Assembly (NCBI GenBank): GCA_965217935.1
Contig: OZ244581.1
Location: 620,001-684,000 of the forward strand
Source: JBBROS01 sp965217935
Lineage (GTDB): Bacteria; Pseudomonadota; Alphaproteobacteria; Acetobacterales; Acetobacteraceae
DNA: 64,000 bases
Direction: 5' to 3'
Under the pieces are notes generated by a model. The model did not search any database and was not told where the DNA came from. It worked only from the letters and a program-made list of their open reading frames with translations. The position numbers were made by a program, and so were the translations under genes. How positions within the stretch are numbered: the stretch's first letter is position 1; each line of letters starts with the position of its first letter. Positions 63,654-64,000 of this stretch are shown one piece after another.

Positions 63654-64000
63654 TCAACGCGGGGAAAGCACCATGATCATCTGCCGGTTTTCCATCCGCG
63701 GCATCTGCTCAACCTTCGTGGTCTGCTCCAGTTCCGCGCGAATCCGCTCCAGCACCTTAATGCCGATATCCTGGTGCGCCATCTCGCGCCCGCGGAACCG
63801 CAGCGTGACCTTCACCTTATCGCCGTCGTCAATGAAATCCTTCATCGCCCGCATCTTCACTTGATAGTCGTTCTCGTCGATGTTGGGCCGGACCTTGATC
63901 TCCTTGATCTCGATCACGCGCTGGCGCTTCTTGGCCTCGTTCTTCTTTTTTTGCTGCTCATACTTGAACTTGCCGTAGTCAAGGATCTTGCAGACCGGCG
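63654..64000 (-). CDS. infC: Translation initiation factor IF-3 (3' part; gene continues beyond the window)
   Basis: The frame runs off the right edge. Visible residues start PVCKILDYGKFKYEQQKKK and include VIEIKEIKVRPNIDENDYQV, DKVKVTLRFRGREMAHQDIG, ending NRQMIMVLSPR. These are the linker and C-terminal domain of IF-3, which binds the 30S subunit and checks the initiator codon. N-terminal domain lies outside. Confidence 0.97.
   Translation of the reverse strand, partial: PVCKILDYGKFKYEQQKKKNEAKKRQRVIEIKEIKVRPNIDENDYQVKMRAMKDFIDDGDKVKVTLRFRGREMAHQDIGIKVLERIRAELEQTTKVEQMPRMENRQMIMVLSPR

Overview
The window is a high-GC chromosomal segment of an alphaproteobacterium. The translation-factor end (infC), MdoH, a BirA-type ligase, Tam, PncC, a PhrB-type FeS photolyase and the GC-rich codon usage point to Rhodospirillales, and Acetobacteraceae is my best guess. 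That assignment is inference from gene content; no rRNA is present.

Layout. Positions 1-8200 hold housekeeping and envelope genes: lytic transglycosylase, PncC, an alpha/beta-hydrolase-TPR protein, a GH15 glucoamylase/trehalase, a carotenoid oxygenase and an LpxR-like outer-membrane protein. A tRNA-Ser(UGA) at 8279-8366 is the insertion site of a genomic island of about 12 kb (8367-20478). The island is bounded by a 13-bp direct repeat of the tRNA 3' end. It carries a tyrosine integrase, an AlpA-type regulator, a frameshifted primase-like gene, a P-loop ATPase, several unknown small proteins, and a type I restriction-modification operon whose HsdS is only half size. Positions 20741-33300 are a secreted RTX-type protein followed by an exopolysaccharide locus in advanced decay. 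The flippase, two glycosyltransferases, a CBM-glycosidase, an adenylation/carrier/thioesterase protein, a Wzz/tyrosine kinase and an O-antigen ligase are all broken by premature stops, frameshifts, an IS630 fragment and a rearrangement junction.

Positions 33700-50100 are mostly intact: radical SAM protein, BirA, Tam, flavin/PLP-type oxidase, uracil-DNA glycosylase family, GH42-like glycosidase, tandem beta-helix proteins, DUF983, SixA, an atypical SDR paired with PhrB, a repeat-containing exported protein, and a hydantoin-type locus (degenerate hydantoinase, two D-carbamoylases, a lipoprotein) next to an IS3 remnant. A 111-bp structured repeat occurs twice (39677 and 42832), and its hairpin arms differ by compensatory changes.

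Positions 50060-63650 read leftwards. They hold MdoH and DUF4864, then a compact set: PIG-L deacetylase, GT4 glycosyltransferase, TIM-barrel isomerase, YcaO, Gfo/Idh/MocA dehydrogenase, methyltransferase, HD-like protein and inositol-phosphate synthase, mostly joined by 4-8-base overlaps. The combination Ino1 + GT4 + PIG-L deacetylase resembles the first steps of mycothiol formation, but with a YcaO ATPase, an inositol-dehydrogenase-like enzyme, an IolE-like isomerase and a methyltransferase. It is the best candidate here for an undescribed pathway, perhaps making a modified glycosyl-cyclitol. An Ldh2-type dehydrogenase, an SDR and the 3' part of infC close the window.
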